A stretch of 64,000 nucleotides of DNA from an uncultured Bacteroides sp. (GCA_944322345.1 CALUOO010000003.1:1-64000), one strand, 5' to 3'. Shown: positions 43,988 through 54,703, counted from the first letter of the stretch. Notes: a model not told the origin generated them from the letters alone. Numbers and translations: made by a program.

Positions 43988-45156
43988 TTTTCTTCCCAAT
44001 CTTCTTCGTATTCAAAGTCCTCCAGATCCTCAATGTCATCCTCGTCGATATATTCTATCGTCAGATCCTCGTCTTCTCCCTCTTCCTGTAGCTCGGCACG
44101 GAGACTTCCCATATCTTTAGAGCGATGTGCAATGCTTTCTATCCGTCCTTCTATTTTGTTACTCTCCTTGTTCAGTTCCTCCCAAAGAATATCCTTCAAT
44201 GTAGCCAGTCCCATACCAGAAACAGAGGATATAAACAGATGAGGGATGCCCTCGGGCAGTGTCGGTTCTATCTCCGCCATCAGTTCCTCATCGAGCATAT
44301 CGCTTTTCGTAACTGCCAGCACCCGTTGTTTATCAAGCATCTCCGGATTAAATGTACGCAACTCATTAAGTAGAATGTCATACTCGCGACGAATATCATC
44401 ACTATCGGCAGGTACCATAAAAAGCAGAAGTGAATTACGCTCGATATGACGCAGGAAGCGAAGCCCCAGTCCTTTTCCCTGACTGGCTCCTTCGATGATA
44501 CCGGGTATATCTGCCATCACAAACGACTTACCGTCGCGATAGGAGACAATGCCCAGATTAGGTTCAAGCGTCGTAAAGGGATAATCTGCTATTTTCGGAC
44601 GCGCAGCAGAAATAGACGAAAGTAGTGTCGATTTCCCAGCATTTGGAAATCCCACAAGTCCGACATCTGCCAACAGTTTCAACTCCATGATGACTGTCAT
44701 CTCCTGCATGGGCTCGCCGGGTTGAGCAAAACGTGGTGCCTGACGGGTAGCCGTTCTAAAGTGCCAGTTTCCAAGTCCGCCACGACCACCTTTGAGAAGA
44801 ATAACTTCCTGACCATCATCGGTAACATCACAGATATACTCACCAGTCTCAGCATTATAGACTACTGTTCCACAAGGGACTTCAATTACTTTATCCTCAC
44901 CGTCTTTACCAAAGCTGCGATTCTTAGAACCCGATTCACCGTGACCGGCCATCACATGACGATTGAACTTCAGGTGAAGCAATGTCCAGTAATTTCGGTT
45001 TCCTCGTAGAATGATGTGACCGCCACGTCCCCCGTCGCCTCCATCAGGGCCTCCATTGGGACAATATTTTTCACGTCTCATGTGGGTAGATCCCCTTCCG
45101 CCCTTTCCGGAACGGCAATAAATCTTTACGTAGTCTACAAAATTTGATTCTGCCAT
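43984..45156 (-). CDS. obg: GTPase Obg/CgtA, ribosome assembly
   Basis: 390 residues from the ATG at 45156 ([19 protein letters not shown]); the longer frame upstream has no Obg homology. The Obg fold with its Gly-rich loops ([14 protein letters not shown]) is followed by the G domain: [11 protein letters not shown] (P-loop), [16 protein letters not shown] (G3), TKSDM (G4) and SSVSGMG (G5). The C-terminus is acidic ([17 protein letters not shown]), common in this family. Acts on the large ribosomal subunit and stress control. A TATCTTTG box at 45241-45248 on the minus strand suggests a separate promoter after the adk terminator. Confidence 0.96.
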   Translation of the reverse strand: MAESNFVDYVKIYCRSGKGGRGSTHMRREKYCPNGGPDGGDGGRGGHIILRGNRNYWTLLHLKFNRHVMAGHGESGSKNRSFGKDGEDKVIEVPCGTVVYNAETGEYICDVTDDGQEVILLKGGRGGLGNWHFRTATRQAPRFAQPGEPMQEMTVIMELKLLADVGLVGFPNAGKSTLLSSISAARPKIADYPFTTLEPNLGIVSYRDGKSFVMADIPGIIEGASQGKGLGLRFLRHIERNSLLLFMVPADSDDIRREYDILLNELRTFNPEMLDKQRVLAVTKSDMLDEELMAEIEPTLPEGIPHLFISSVSGMGLATLKDILWEELNKESNKIEGRIESIAHRSKDMGSLRAELQEEGEDEDLTIEYIDEDDIEDLEDFEYEEDWEEK

Positions 45157-45291
45157 ACTATTTTTTTTAATCACAAACGATAAGGGAAGGCTACTATAGC
45201 CATTCTGACAGCCATCATAACCAGATCCTTCAACAGGAGGCAAAGATAGCAATAATTGTTCAATCAGGAAATAAGAGCAAGAGTGACAGAG

Positions 45292-45344
45292 TAAAAAGAG
45301 CAACCGCAAAGACCGTCTTTAGACCAGATCTTATGCAGTTGCTC
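45292..45344 (-). terminator. Terminator of adk
   Basis: Minus strand: GAGCAACTGCA (45334-45344) pairs with TGCGGTTGCTC (45298-45308), including one G-T pair, with an inner GGTCT/AGACC-type stem, followed by TTTTT. Confidence 0.85.
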
Positions 45345-45428
45345 CTATTTCTGATTGAAAGCATCAGGTTGTAAGTCTTAAGATTTCAGAGCTATCAACC
45401 TACACTTTCTCGAAAGACTTAATACTTC

Positions 45429-46001
45429 TTATTTTACCGCATCAATAGCTTCGCAGATATGGGCAAAAATACCTTCCATTGTTCCCAAGCCATTGATATG
45501 ACAATACTTCTTTTCGTTCTTATACCAATCGATCAACGGTGCAGTCTGTGAATGGTAAACAGTCAGACGTTTCTTAATTGTCTCTTCGTTGTCGTCTGCG
45601 CGTCCTGATTCTTGTCCGCGTTTGATAAGACGAGTCATCAATTCATCTTCAGGCACTTCCAGATCGAGCATAACAGAAACTTCCTGACCACGTTCTGCCA
45701 ACATCTTCTTCAAAGCCTCAGCTTGTGCAATGGTACGAGGAAATCCGTCGAAAATTACTCCTTTGCTGTCTTTAAAACTATCCAATGTGCTAGCCAAAAT
45801 ATCTATAATAAGATTGTCCGGCAATAGCTGACCCTGATCGATATAACCTTTAGCGGTCTTTCCCAGTTCTGTACCGTTTTTGATTTCAGCACGAAGTACA
45901 TCTCCTGTAGAAATGTGGTTAATGCCATACTTTGCTACAATACGCTCGCTTTGTGTTCCTTTACCAGAACCCGGAGCACCAAAAATTACAATATTCAACA
46001 T
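45429..46001 (-). CDS. adk: Adenylate kinase
   Basis: 190 residues, the short form without an inserted zinc-type LID. Motifs: GAPGSGKGTQSE (P-loop), STGDVLRAEI, FDGFPRTIAQAE, and the LID arginines in RLIKRGQESGRADD. Interconverts ATP + AMP and 2 ADP in the cytoplasm. It lies 57 bp behind hpt on the same strand, a pairing of nucleotide enzymes. Confidence 0.97.
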   Translation of the reverse strand: MLNIVIFGAPGSGKGTQSERIVAKYGINHISTGDVLRAEIKNGTELGKTAKGYIDQGQLLPDNLIIDILASTLDSFKDSKGVIFDGFPRTIAQAEALKKMLAERGQEVSVMLDLEVPEDELMTRLIKRGQESGRADDNEETIKKRLTVYHSQTAPLIDWYKNEKKYCHINGLGTMEGIFAHICEAIDAVK

Positions 46002-46058
46002 CTTATTTCGGATTTATTAATTGTGATTGTTTCTATACCTATTATACACTATGCTCCA

Positions 46059-46601
46059 CTACTCCTCTGCAAGTGTGTAGATGTCAGCATAATTACGTCC
46101 ATATCCGTCATAGTCAAGTCCATATCCCACAATGAAATCATTGGGTATCTTCATCGCTACATAATTAATATCAAGGTCTACCTTCAGCTTATCTGGTTTC
46201 AGCAACAGCGTAGCAATATGGATAGACTCCGGATTAAGTGCCCCTAACGTGCGAAGTGTCTGTTTCATCGTCAATCCTGTATCCACAATATCCTCCACAA
46301 TGATAACAGCACGCCCGGCTATATCCTCCGTCAGCCCCACTACTTCTTTAATTACTCCCGTAGAACCCGTTCCTTCATACGAAGACAGTTTCACAAAAGA
46401 CACCTGACAAGGGATAGTAATACGGCGCAACAAGTCGGAAGTAAACATAAACGAACCGTTCAGAATACTGATAAAAAGCGGATTCTTATCTGCAAAATCA
46501 CGGTTGATTTCATCTGCCACACGGCACACTTCTTTTTGGATATCCTCTGCTTTGATAGACAGAGAAAACCGTTTGTCTTTTACTTGAATGGTCGTATTCA
46601 T
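46059..46601 (-). CDS. hpt: Hypoxanthine phosphoribosyltransferase
   Basis: 180 residues. PRPP-binding motif VIIVEDIVDTGLTMKQT, the early flexible loop (SFVKLSSYEGTG), and the late KIPNDFIVGYGLDYD motif that contacts the purine are all present. Salvages hypoxanthine and guanine to IMP and GMP. Forms a unit with adk downstream. Confidence 0.95.
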   Translation of the reverse strand: MNTTIQVKDKRFSLSIKAEDIQKEVCRVADEINRDFADKNPLFISILNGSFMFTSDLLRRITIPCQVSFVKLSSYEGTGSTGVIKEVVGLTEDIAGRAVIIVEDIVDTGLTMKQTLRTLGALNPESIHIATLLLKPDKLKVDLDINYVAMKIPNDFIVGYGLDYDGYGRNYADIYTLAEE

Positions 46602-46641
46602 AGGAACAAAATGCTTAAAAGTTGAGGCAAAAGTACAATTT

Positions 46642-48192
46642 TTATTCCACTCCGTGCATCATCTTCTGCAATTTCTTTGAAAGAAGAAACAGAATCAGTG
46701 CAGCTACACCAGACATAACGACGAATACCATAAAGAAATCGTATAGAGTAGTAATCTGAAAGCCCAGTATAGATTTCATCTTACCCTCCTCCGGATAGAG
46801 CCCGCTGAGCATCCCGGCAAACTTGTTGGCTGTAGCGGTCGAGAGATACCAAAGCCCCATCATCAGCGAAGCAAAGCGCAAAGGGCTCAGCTTGTTGACC
46901 ATCGACAGCCCGATGGGTGAAAGAGCAATCTCACCCATCGTATGGATGAAATAAAGTCCGGTCAGCCACACCATACTGACTTTTACCCCCGGAGCTGCAT
47001 CTTTCACCCCAAAGCAGATGAAAAGATAACCCAACGAAAGCAACAGCAGCCCGATTGCCTGTTTGGTAGGTGACGAAGGCTCCATACCTCGCTTGTTCAG
47101 GAAACTCCAAACACCGGGCATTATATATGCCAGCACCACCACAAACAACGGATTGAACGACTGGAACCACGATGCCGGCATCTCCCAGCCCAATATACTA
47201 CGATCTGTCTGCTCGTCGGCAAACAGAGTCAGCGAAGCTCCTGCCTGCTCGTAAGCCGCCCAGAAGAAGATGACAAAAAACGCCACAATATAAATCACAA
47301 ATATACGGCTACGTTCAATTTTCGTAAGCGATCCATCCAGCAAAACAAGGACAGGAAAAACGATACATGCCGTAAAAATGCCGATACTTACCCAGTCGCC
47401 GGGAAAAGTGTAACAGAAAAAGGCCAATAAACCAACTGTCAGCAAAACAGCAATACCAGCATTGCGCCATCGGTTCTTACCATTCGCGTTCTGATTATCG
47501 GCACCCACTTTTGTTTCCACATCTTCTTTCTTCTCCCGCTTTGCATCGGGCACAATCCCTATCGGCTCACCCGATGGAGAGAAAAGGTATTTATTCTTCT
47601 GAGTCTCGAACAGCAATACGGTGAACAGTGTCATCACTCCCGCAGCCAGAAATCCCCATTTAAAATCTTCCGGATTACCCGTATCGCCTAAGTATCCACA
47701 AATCAACGGAGCAGCAAACGAACCGACATTGACTCCCATATAGAAAATGGTATAGGCTGCATCCAGCCGATGGTCGCCGGGTTCATAGAGCTGTCCCACC
47801 AGCGATGAAACCGTAGGCTTGAAGCAACCGTTCCCCAAAATCAGGAATCCCAGACCGCCATACATCAACCAGTGTGCCAGCTCTGTGTTGTCAAGCGTGG
47901 AGGCACTTAGAAACATCAGGAACTGCCCTACTGCCATCATTACGGCTCCCCAAAACACCGAACGCCGGATGCCCCAATACTTGTCGGCAATATAACCGCC
48001 AATCAACGGAGTCAGGTAGACCAGACCGGTGTAACTGCCATAAATGGAAGCGGCAGCCTCTTTGTCGAACAGCAGCGCCTGCGTCAGGAAAAGAATAAAG
48101 ATGGCACGCATGCCATAATAGCTGAAACGTTCTGCCGTACTTGTGGCAAAAATAAGATAAAGCCCTTTGGGATGTCCTTTCAAATTACTCAT
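46642..48192 (-). CDS. POT-family peptide:H+ symporter
   Basis: 516 residues with about 14 membrane helices. The POT signature E-x-x-E-R-F-type start (FATSTAERFSYYGMRAIFILFL), the PTR2 motif region GGYIADKYWGIRRSVFWGA, and FYMGVNVGSFAAPLICGYLGD identify the family; a charged cytoplasmic loop (KREKKEDVETKVGADNQNANG) separates the two halves. Takes up di- and tripeptides with protons across the inner membrane. A promoter lies at 48232-48262. The hpt gene starts 40 bp past its stop. Confidence 0.92.
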   Translation of the reverse strand: MSNLKGHPKGLYLIFATSTAERFSYYGMRAIFILFLTQALLFDKEAAASIYGSYTGLVYLTPLIGGYIADKYWGIRRSVFWGAVMMAVGQFLMFLSASTLDNTELAHWLMYGGLGFLILGNGCFKPTVSSLVGQLYEPGDHRLDAAYTIFYMGVNVGSFAAPLICGYLGDTGNPEDFKWGFLAAGVMTLFTVLLFETQKNKYLFSPSGEPIGIVPDAKREKKEDVETKVGADNQNANGKNRWRNAGIAVLLTVGLLAFFCYTFPGDWVSIGIFTACIVFPVLVLLDGSLTKIERSRIFVIYIVAFFVIFFWAAYEQAGASLTLFADEQTDRSILGWEMPASWFQSFNPLFVVVLAYIMPGVWSFLNKRGMEPSSPTKQAIGLLLLSLGYLFICFGVKDAAPGVKVSMVWLTGLYFIHTMGEIALSPIGLSMVNKLSPLRFASLMMGLWYLSTATANKFAGMLSGLYPEEGKMKSILGFQITTLYDFFMVFVVMSGVAALILFLLSKKLQKMMHGVE

Positions 48193-48231
48193 GAATCACG
48201 ATACTATTAAAATGATTGTTGTTCTGGGCGA

Positions 48232-48262
48232 CAAAGGTATGAAATCTATGTAAAGTTCCAAT
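48232..48262 (-). promoter_or_regulatory. Promoter of the peptide transporter gene
   Basis: Minus strand ATTG (48259-48262, one change from TTTG), 19-bp spacer, TACCTTTG (48232-48239). Confidence 0.6.
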
Positions 48263-48650
48263 TCAAGTTGACATATAAACAAAAGACAATCTAAGGGAAA
48301 GTCCTACATTTTCTATAGTACAATCTGAAAAACAGAACATCTTCTTAGCCTATGCATCGTGAATTCAGTGCTTTCCACGTGTGACGGACGAAAAAGCCAA
48401 GCATTTGCCTGTTACAAAATTCCATCTGTTCATCATTTCACATTCTACATATTCTTTTTGACAGTTTCTTTGAGAATTGAATGACAATATTCAATGTATG
48501 CGACAAGAACAAAAGAAAACAGCTACTCTTCAAATTGCAGAAACCAGTGGCAAAATAGCAGAAATATCTACCGAAACCTCCCCTTTTCCACAGAAAAAGT
48601 CGTTGCCTGTGAAAGAAAAGGATGGTTGTTCCGAGGGAAAAGGTTGCCCA

Positions 48651-48700
48651 ATTTGTTGGGAAAGGTCAGTTGTCGTGTTCCGCAACCTTTCCCAACAAAT
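48651..48700. repeat. Perfect 16-bp inverted repeat in a large intergenic gap
   Basis: ATTTGTTGGGAAAGGT (48651-48666) and ACCTTTCCCAACAAAT (48685-48700) with an 18-base loop. The whole 880-bp gap 48193-49072 holds no convincing gene; a 133-codon ORF runs through it at 48477-48878 but includes both arms of the repeat and has unusual composition. A TATCTTTG box at 49036-49043 probably belongs to the nnr gene. Confidence 0.85.
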
Positions 48701-49072
48701 CCCCAAAGGCTTGCCAATGCCCTTAAAACGGTATATAATGCGAATATTTATCTATAAAAAAGAAACAAAGTGCATATTCTTACAGATTCAAAAGGTTCTT
48801 TCCTGCCAGAAGCAGAGTTTCAGAGCAACTGTCCAAAGGAAAAATCTTAAAAACAGAACATTTTTAGAAACCGTTTAACGATTTATCAATATGGCATCAA
48901 CAATGAACTCTTAGCTTTGACAGAGGGGAACTAACGGATACTTAGAGACACTATCGGTTTTTACCAAAATCGGGCAGTATGATTCATGACAATAATTTGT
49001 AGCTTCTCACAGAAAAGTGTTATACAATTTTTCCCTATCTTTGTATCCGTATATACAAAAAGACAGAACAAT

Positions 49073-50584
49073 ATGAAGATATTTCCAAGCAGCAGCATTA
49101 AGAAACTGGATGCTTACACAATTGAGCATGAACCCATCTCTTCCATAGACCTGATGGAGCGTGCAGCTACCGAACTAACCAAGGCTATTACACAAAGATG
49201 GACTCCCCAAACTCCTGTTATTGTTTTTGCAGGACCGGGCAACAATGGCGGAGATGCACTTGCCGTAGCACGCATGATGGCAGAAAAAGAATACGATGTG
49301 GAAGTCTACTTATTCAACACGAAAGGCGAACTTTCTGCAGACTGCCGAACCAACAAGGAACAGATAGCCGCCATGAAGAACGTAAAATTCCACGAAATCA
49401 GTACACAGTTTGTCCCCCCGACACTGACAGCAGAGCATCTGGTAATCGACGGACTTTTCGGTTCTGGGCTCAATAAGCCATTAAGTGGCGGATTTGCTGC
49501 CGTAGTGAAATACATCAACTCCTCTCCTGCCACGGTAGTGTCAATCGACATACCGTCCGGATTAATGGGAGAAGAGAATACATTCAACATAAAAAGCAAT
49601 ATCATCCGTGCCGACTATACCTACAGCCTGCAACTTCCCAAACTCGCTTTTCTCTTTGCCGAGAACGCCGAATTTGTAGGAAAATGGGAATTACTGGATA
49701 TTCAACTCAGCCAGGAAGCTATCAAGCAGTCGGAAACCAATTATGAATTAACAGAAGCGGAAGACATTCGCACACTTATCAAACCGAGGAAACAATTCGC
49801 GCACAAAGGAAACTTCGGACATGCACTGCTCATTGCCGGCTCCAAAGGAATGGCAGGAGCCTCTATACTGTCAGCACGTGCCTGCCTACGTTCTGGAGTT
49901 GGACTACTGACGGTACATGCACCTTTATGCAACTGCACTATCCTGCAAACTTCAGTACCCGAAGCAATGGTAGAAAGCGATGCGGATGAATCCTGTTTTG
50001 CTGTGCCAACAGATACAGACGACTACCAGGCCATAGCCATTGGACCCGGACTTGGAAAATCGGAAGAGACAGAGACAGCATTGCTGGAACAACTGCAACA
50101 CTGTCAGACACCAGCTGTGCTGGATGCCGACGCACTCAACATTCTTGCCAATCACCGGCATGCTCTTACGCACCTGCCCAAGGGTTCCATCCTAACTCCA
50201 CACCCCAAAGAGCTGGAACGGTTGGTAGGAAAATGTCAGGATTCCTATGAACGACTGACCAAAGCATGCGAACTGGCCAAGAATGCCAATGTGCATATAA
50301 TTCTCAAAGGAGCATATTCTGCCATCATCACTCCTGAAGGGAAATGCTATTTCAATCCAACCGGAAATCCGGGAATGGCAACCGGAGGAAGCGGAGATGT
50401 ACTGACTGGAGTCATATTAGCACTATTAGCTCAAGGTTATGACACAGATGCAGCAGCACGCATAGGAACATACGTTCATGGCCTGGCAGGAGATGTAGCT
50501 CAAAGCAAACAGGGAACAATCGGACTGATAGCAAGCGACATCATTGATTCTCTTCCTGCTGCATGGAAATTGGTAAGCGAATAA
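49073..50584 (+). CDS. nnr: Bifunctional NAD(P)H-hydrate epimerase / ADP-dependent dehydratase
   Basis: 503 residues from the ATG at 49073 (KIFPSSSIKKLDAYT); the upstream extension to 48986 covers the promoter region. The N-terminal YjeF_N epimerase domain has VIVFAGPGNNGGDALAVARMM and the Asp-containing VIDGLFGSGL. The C-terminal YjeF_C dehydratase domain, starting near residue 235, has HKGNFGHALLIAGSKGMAGA and NPTGNPGMATGGSGDVLTGVI. Repairs NADHX and NADPHX in the cytoplasm. Single gene with DUF4831 behind it at a distance of 68 bp. Confidence 0.95.
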   Translation: MKIFPSSSIKKLDAYTIEHEPISSIDLMERAATELTKAITQRWTPQTPVIVFAGPGNNGGDALAVARMMAEKEYDVEVYLFNTKGELSADCRTNKEQIAAMKNVKFHEISTQFVPPTLTAEHLVIDGLFGSGLNKPLSGGFAAVVKYINSSPATVVSIDIPSGLMGEENTFNIKSNIIRADYTYSLQLPKLAFLFAENAEFVGKWELLDIQLSQEAIKQSETNYELTEAEDIRTLIKPRKQFAHKGNFGHALLIAGSKGMAGASILSARACLRSGVGLLTVHAPLCNCTILQTSVPEAMVESDADESCFAVPTDTDDYQAIAIGPGLGKSEETETALLEQLQHCQTPAVLDADALNILANHRHALTHLPKGSILTPHPKELERLVGKCQDSYERLTKACELAKNANVHIILKGAYSAIITPEGKCYFNPTGNPGMATGGSGDVLTGVILALLAQGYDTDAAARIGTYVHGLAGDVAQSKQGTIGLIASDIIDSLPAAWKLVSE

Positions 50585-50652
50585 AAGTTAAGAAGTTACA
50601 GACTATTCAGAATGTTTATTAACTTTGTTGATAAAATAAACAAAAGTAGCAT

Positions 50653-51738
50653 ATGAAAACATTAATCATTGCAACAGGGCTGTTGCTAACAACTTCTTCT
50701 ATCTATGCCCAGACAGAGGTGTTGCAGGGAGTGATGCAAGGGAAAGATTATGGTGTGGTATACTCTCTCCCCAAGACAGAAATAGAAATAGAAATAAAAG
50801 CCAATAAAATAACATATAAGCCGGGAGAGTTCAGCAAATATGCAGAACGTTTCCTGCGCATGCCCAATGTATCCAATGACGCGGAAGAATACTGGGAAAT
50901 CACCGAGATTACCGCTAAAGGCATTGGCATACCCAATAGCGAGGCCACCTATTTCGTCAAACTGAAAGATAAGACAGTAGCTCCTTTAATGGAACTAACA
51001 GAAGATGGCATCGTAAAATCGATCAATGTACCTTACACTCCTGCCAAGACCTCTCCTGCTACTCCTGCCCAACCTGCAGGAGAGACACAAAAGAAAGTCA
51101 ATCCACGTGATTTTCTGACAGAAGAAATACTCATCGCAGGGTCTACAGCGAAAATGGCGGAACTTGTAGCAAAAGAAATCTACAATATACGAGAAAGTAA
51201 GAATGCATTATTACGTGGCCAGGCAGATAATATGCCTACAGACGGGACACAAATGAAAATCATGATTGACAACTTGAATATACAAGAAACAGCCATGACT
51301 GAGATGTTCACCGGCACACGTGAAAAAAAAGAAAAAACATTCACCTTCCGGATTACTCCAGACAAAGAACTTGCCAATGAAATCGTCTTCCGTTTTTCTA
51401 AGAAACTGGGCGTCGTAGGCAAGGACGATTTAGGAGGGAATCCTTTTTTCATAAGTCTTAAGGATTTGAAAACTGTTCAGATTCCACCCCAAGAAGAGAA
51501 CGGAAAAAAGAAAAAAGACAAGCCGGAAGGTATTGCTTATAATGTGCCCGGACAGGCATTACTCACCATTACCAATGGCAACAAGAAAGTATACGAGAAA
51601 GAAATTGCAGTTACCCAATTTGGAACAACAGAATATTTGGCTCCAGTATTGTTCAACAAAAATTCTACCTTTAAAGTCTATTTTGATCCGACAACAGGAG
51701 GCTTACTCAAAGTAGACAAAGAAGAAGTAGAAAAATAA
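50653..51738 (+). CDS. DUF4831 family protein
   Basis: 361 residues with a signal peptide (MKTLIIATGLLLTTSSIYAQ). The body matches DUF4831 of Bacteroidetes in layout: GVVYSLPKTEIEIEIKANKITYKPGEFSKYAERFL, a mid-segment AREIYNIRESRNALLRGQADNMPTDG-like stretch (here AKEIYNIRESKNALLRGQADN), and a C-terminal GGLLKVD. Proline-rich linker near residues 135-150 (PAKTSPATPAQPAG). Periplasmic or outer membrane associated, function unknown. A TAACTTTG box at 50620-50627 may be its -7 element. Confidence 0.85.
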   Translation: MKTLIIATGLLLTTSSIYAQTEVLQGVMQGKDYGVVYSLPKTEIEIEIKANKITYKPGEFSKYAERFLRMPNVSNDAEEYWEITEITAKGIGIPNSEATYFVKLKDKTVAPLMELTEDGIVKSINVPYTPAKTSPATPAQPAGETQKKVNPRDFLTEEILIAGSTAKMAELVAKEIYNIRESKNALLRGQADNMPTDGTQMKIMIDNLNIQETAMTEMFTGTREKKEKTFTFRITPDKELANEIVFRFSKKLGVVGKDDLGGNPFFISLKDLKTVQIPPQEENGKKKKDKPEGIAYNVPGQALLTITNGNKKVYEKEIAVTQFGTTEYLAPVLFNKNSTFKVYFDPTTGGLLKVDKEEVEK

Positions 51739-51947
51739 AGATGTATCTACCCTTCCATGTTTTCAGTACGCCTATCTTTATAGCAAAAATAAGCCGTGAT
51801 GATGGAAGGCGGGGCACTAAAGAAAACAGTAAGATAATTGCTATTTCGTCCAAGATACCAGATGCATCATTCCGCTTGTGGCAATTAGCATTGTTCTTGC
51901 TTTGTATTATTCACCTAGCGACAGAATATCTTCTGAAATTTATTGAG

Positions 51948-51985
51948 CGTGTATAGAAATACAGTCTATACACGTTTCTTTTTAT
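51948..51985 (+). terminator. Terminator after the DUF4831 gene
   Basis: CGTGTATAGA (51948-51957) pairs with TCTATACACG (51965-51974), followed by TTTCTTTTT. Confidence 0.85.
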
Positions 51986-52076
51986 ATTAAAAACGCACTT
52001 TCTTATATCATAATGCTACAAATCATAAGTTTTATTCGTACATTTGCAGCCAATAATAAATTTCTAACATACGAAT

Positions 52077-54368
52077 ATGGCTAAAATAACTAAAGAAGCT
52101 GCTTTGCTCTACCATTCACAGGGCAAACCAGGGAAAATAGAGGTAATACCTACCAAACCCTATAGTACTCAAACAGATCTGTCACTCGCTTACTCTCCTG
52201 GAGTAGCAGAGCCATGTCTGGAGATTGAAAAGAATCCGCAGGATGCTTACAAATATACAGCAAAAGGTAACCTTGTAGCTGTCATTTCAAACGGTACTGC
52301 CGTGCTCGGACTAGGCGATATCGGTGCTCTAAGTGGTAAGCCAGTCATGGAAGGCAAAGGACTGCTTTTCAAAATTTATGCAGGAATCGATGTTTTCGAT
52401 ATTGAAGTCAACGAAAAAGATCCGGATAAATTTGTCGAAGCCGTAAAAGCTATTGCCCCGACTTTCGGAGGAATTAATCTTGAAGACATCAAGGCACCCG
52501 AATGTTTTGAGATTGAACGCCGCTTAAAAGAAGAATTAGACATTCCGGTCATGCACGATGATCAGCACGGAACAGCCATTATTTCCAGTGCAGGACTGGT
52601 AAACGCTTTACAAGTGGCCGGAAAAAAAATTGAGGACGTCAAAATCGTTGTTAATGGAGCCGGAGCATCTGCAGTTTCCTGTACCAAGCTATATGTATCG
52701 TTAGGAGCACGGCTCGAGAACATCGTTATGCTGGATAGTAAAGGAGTTATCAGCAAAGCACGTACTGATCTGAACGAACAGAAAAAATTCTTTGCAACCG
52801 ACCGTACAGACATCCATACATTGGAAGAAGCAATAAAAGGAGCCGACGTATTTCTTGGACTTTCCAAGGGCAACGTCCTGACTCAAGACATGGTTCGCAG
52901 CATGGCTCCAATGCCCATTGTCTTTGCTTTGGCAAATCCTACTCCTGAAATATCTTATGAAGATGCAATGGCAGCACGACCTGATGTATTAATGGCTACC
53001 GGACGTTCTGATTATCCCAATCAGATCAACAACGTCATCGGATTCCCTTACATTTTCCGTGGAGCACTGGATACACAAGCTAAGGCAATCAACGAAGAAA
53101 TGAAAATTGCTGCAGTGCATGCTATTGCCAACCTCGCCAAACAACCTGTACCCGATGTAGTAAATGCCGCATACCATGTGAACAATTTCACATTCGGCCC
53201 CGAATATTTCATTCCGAAGCCGGTAGACCCACGACTCATTACAGAGGTTTCCTGCGCTGTGGCCAAAGCAGCTATGGAAAGCGGTGTGGCACGCAAACAA
53301 ATCAAAGACTGGGATGCTTATTGCGTACACCTACGCGAACTGATGGGATATGAATCCAAGCTGACACGACAGCTGTATGATACAGCAAGACGTAACCCAC
53401 AGCGTGTAGTATTTGCCGAAGGGATACATCCTAACATGCTGAAAGCTGCTGTCGAAGCAAAGGCAGAGGGCATCTGTCATCCTATCTTATTAGGCAATGA
53501 TGAAGCAATTACCAAGCTTGCCAAAGAACTTGACCTGAGTCTGGAAGGCATTGAAATCGTCAACCTCCGTCACCCGAACGAAGCTGAACGGCGCGAACGC
53601 TATGCACATATTTTGGCCGAAAAACGTGCCCGCGAAGGTTTCACTGTTGAAGAGGCTAACGACAAGATGTTCGAACGCAACTACTTTGGAATGATGATGG
53701 TAGAAACTGGAGAAGCAGATGCTTTCATCACAGGACTCTATACTAGATATAGTAACACTATCAAAGTAGCCAAAGAAGTGATAGGTATTCAGCCGGGATT
53801 TACTCATTTTGGAACAATGCATATCCTTAATTCAAAAAAAGGTACATATTTCCTTGCAGATACACTAATCAACCGGCATCCTGACACAGAAACTCTGATA
53901 GACATCGCCAAACTGGCAGATAAAACCGTACGCTTCTTCAATCATACCCCTGCTATTGCCATGTTATCATACTCCAACTTCGGAGCAGACAACGAAGGAA
54001 GTCCCGAGAAAGTACACGAAGCTGTTGCATATATGCAAGAAGCATATCCAGAATTAGCTATTGACGGAGAAATGCAGGTTAACTTCGCAATGAACAGAGA
54101 ACTTCGCGATGCCAAATACCCCTTTACCCGCTTAAAGGATAAGGATGTCAATACGTTGGTATTCCCTAATCTGAGTTCTGCCAATGCAGGCTATCAGCTG
54201 TTACATGCAATGTCACCCGAAACAGAAATTATCGGTCCCATCCAAATGGGACTGAATAAGCCGATCCATTTCACCGACTTTGAGAGTTCGGTTCGCGACA
54301 TTGTCAACATAACGGCAGTGGCAGTCATCGATGCCATCGTTGAAAAGAAGAAAAAAGCAGAGAAATGA
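52077..54368 (+). CDS. maeB: NADP-dependent malic enzyme with C-terminal phosphotransacetylase-like domain
   Basis: 763 residues, the usual MaeB size. The malic domain ([50 protein letters not shown]) and NAD(P) fold ([12 protein letters not shown]) fill about residues 1-410. The rest is a PTA-like domain ([20 protein letters not shown], ...[35 protein letters not shown]), which in MaeB is regulatory and not catalytic. Oxidatively decarboxylates malate to pyruvate with NADPH formation. A TACATTTG box at 52039-52046 is the probable -7 element. A tiny gene overlaps its stop codon. Confidence 0.95.
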   Translation: MAKITKEAALLYHSQGKPGKIEVIPTKPYSTQTDLSLAYSPGVAEPCLEIEKNPQDAYKYTAKGNLVAVISNGTAVLGLGDIGALSGKPVMEGKGLLFKIYAGIDVFDIEVNEKDPDKFVEAVKAIAPTFGGINLEDIKAPECFEIERRLKEELDIPVMHDDQHGTAIISSAGLVNALQVAGKKIEDVKIVVNGAGASAVSCTKLYVSLGARLENIVMLDSKGVISKARTDLNEQKKFFATDRTDIHTLEEAIKGADVFLGLSKGNVLTQDMVRSMAPMPIVFALANPTPEISYEDAMAARPDVLMATGRSDYPNQINNVIGFPYIFRGALDTQAKAINEEMKIAAVHAIANLAKQPVPDVVNAAYHVNNFTFGPEYFIPKPVDPRLITEVSCAVAKAAMESGVARKQIKDWDAYCVHLRELMGYESKLTRQLYDTARRNPQRVVFAEGIHPNMLKAAVEAKAEGICHPILLGNDEAITKLAKELDLSLEGIEIVNLRHPNEAERRERYAHILAEKRAREGFTVEEANDKMFERNYFGMMMVETGEADAFITGLYTRYSNTIKVAKEVIGIQPGFTHFGTMHILNSKKGTYFLADTLINRHPDTETLIDIAKLADKTVRFFNHTPAIAMLSYSNFGADNEGSPEKVHEAVAYMQEAYPELAIDGEMQVNFAMNRELRDAKYPFTRLKDKDVNTLVFPNLSSANAGYQLLHAMSPETEIIGPIQMGLNKPIHFTDFESSVRDIVNITAVAVIDAIVEKKKKAEK

Positions 54369-54538
54369 AAAGGCCTCTTTCTACATCTCAAATAGTTTGC
54401 GTCAGCCTCCTTTGGCTGGCGCTTTGCTATCTGGTTCTGACAAAAGCAGAGCGTATTGACGGAATGACCATCATTATGCTTATCATTTCGGCAGCTTTGG
54501 TTTTTATTCCTGTCTATAAGTCAATCAAACGACGCTAG
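54365..54538 (+). CDS. Small two-helix membrane protein (57 residues), unknown
   Basis: The ATG overlaps the maeB stop codon as ATGA, a layout typical of translational coupling. The 57 residues contain two hydrophobic helices, IVCVSLLWLALCYLVL (10-25) and MTIIMLIISAALVFIPVY (34-51), joined by the polar turn TKAERIDG, and end in the basic tail KSIKRR. Base composition and codon use resemble maeB. Not recognised; presumably an inner-membrane small protein. A terminator follows directly at 54562, consistent with the two genes forming one transcript. Confidence 0.65.
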   Translation: MKRPLSTSQIVCVSLLWLALCYLVLTKAERIDGMTIIMLIISAALVFIPVYKSIKRR

Positions 54539-54561
54539 CAATATCTTTTTTTCTATTTTTA

Positions 54562-54599
54562 TGCAATAAATCATCATTTTGATACTTTATTGCATTTTT
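54562..54599 (+). terminator. Terminator of the maeB unit
   Basis: TGCAATAAA (54562-54570) pairs with TTTATTGCA (54586-54594), followed by TTTTTC. Confidence 0.75.
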
Positions 54600-54612
54600 C
54601 TTTATAAAATTG

Positions 54613-54643
54613 TTTGTTAGTTTATTTTTTATCTATACATTTG
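54613..54643 (+). promoter_or_regulatory. Promoter of gdhA
   Basis: TTTG (54613-54616), 19-bp spacer, TACATTTG (54636-54643): full consensus. Leader of about 55 nt. Confidence 0.85.
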
Positions 54644-54703
54644 CAACCGCATTAGAGAAATAGGTAATCGAATGTATAACCATTTAATTAAAGAACAAAC
54701 ATT

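Noticed and set aside
48477..48878. 133-codon ORF in the gap before nnr
   Set aside because: It runs through both arms of a perfect inverted repeat, has a Lys/Gln/Cys-rich composition unlike neighbouring genes and no recognisable domain.
51741..51956. 71-codon ORF directly after the DUF4831 gene
   Set aside because: The stop codon lies inside a terminator hairpin and the sequence has no family features; a coupled small gene cannot be excluded but is not supported.
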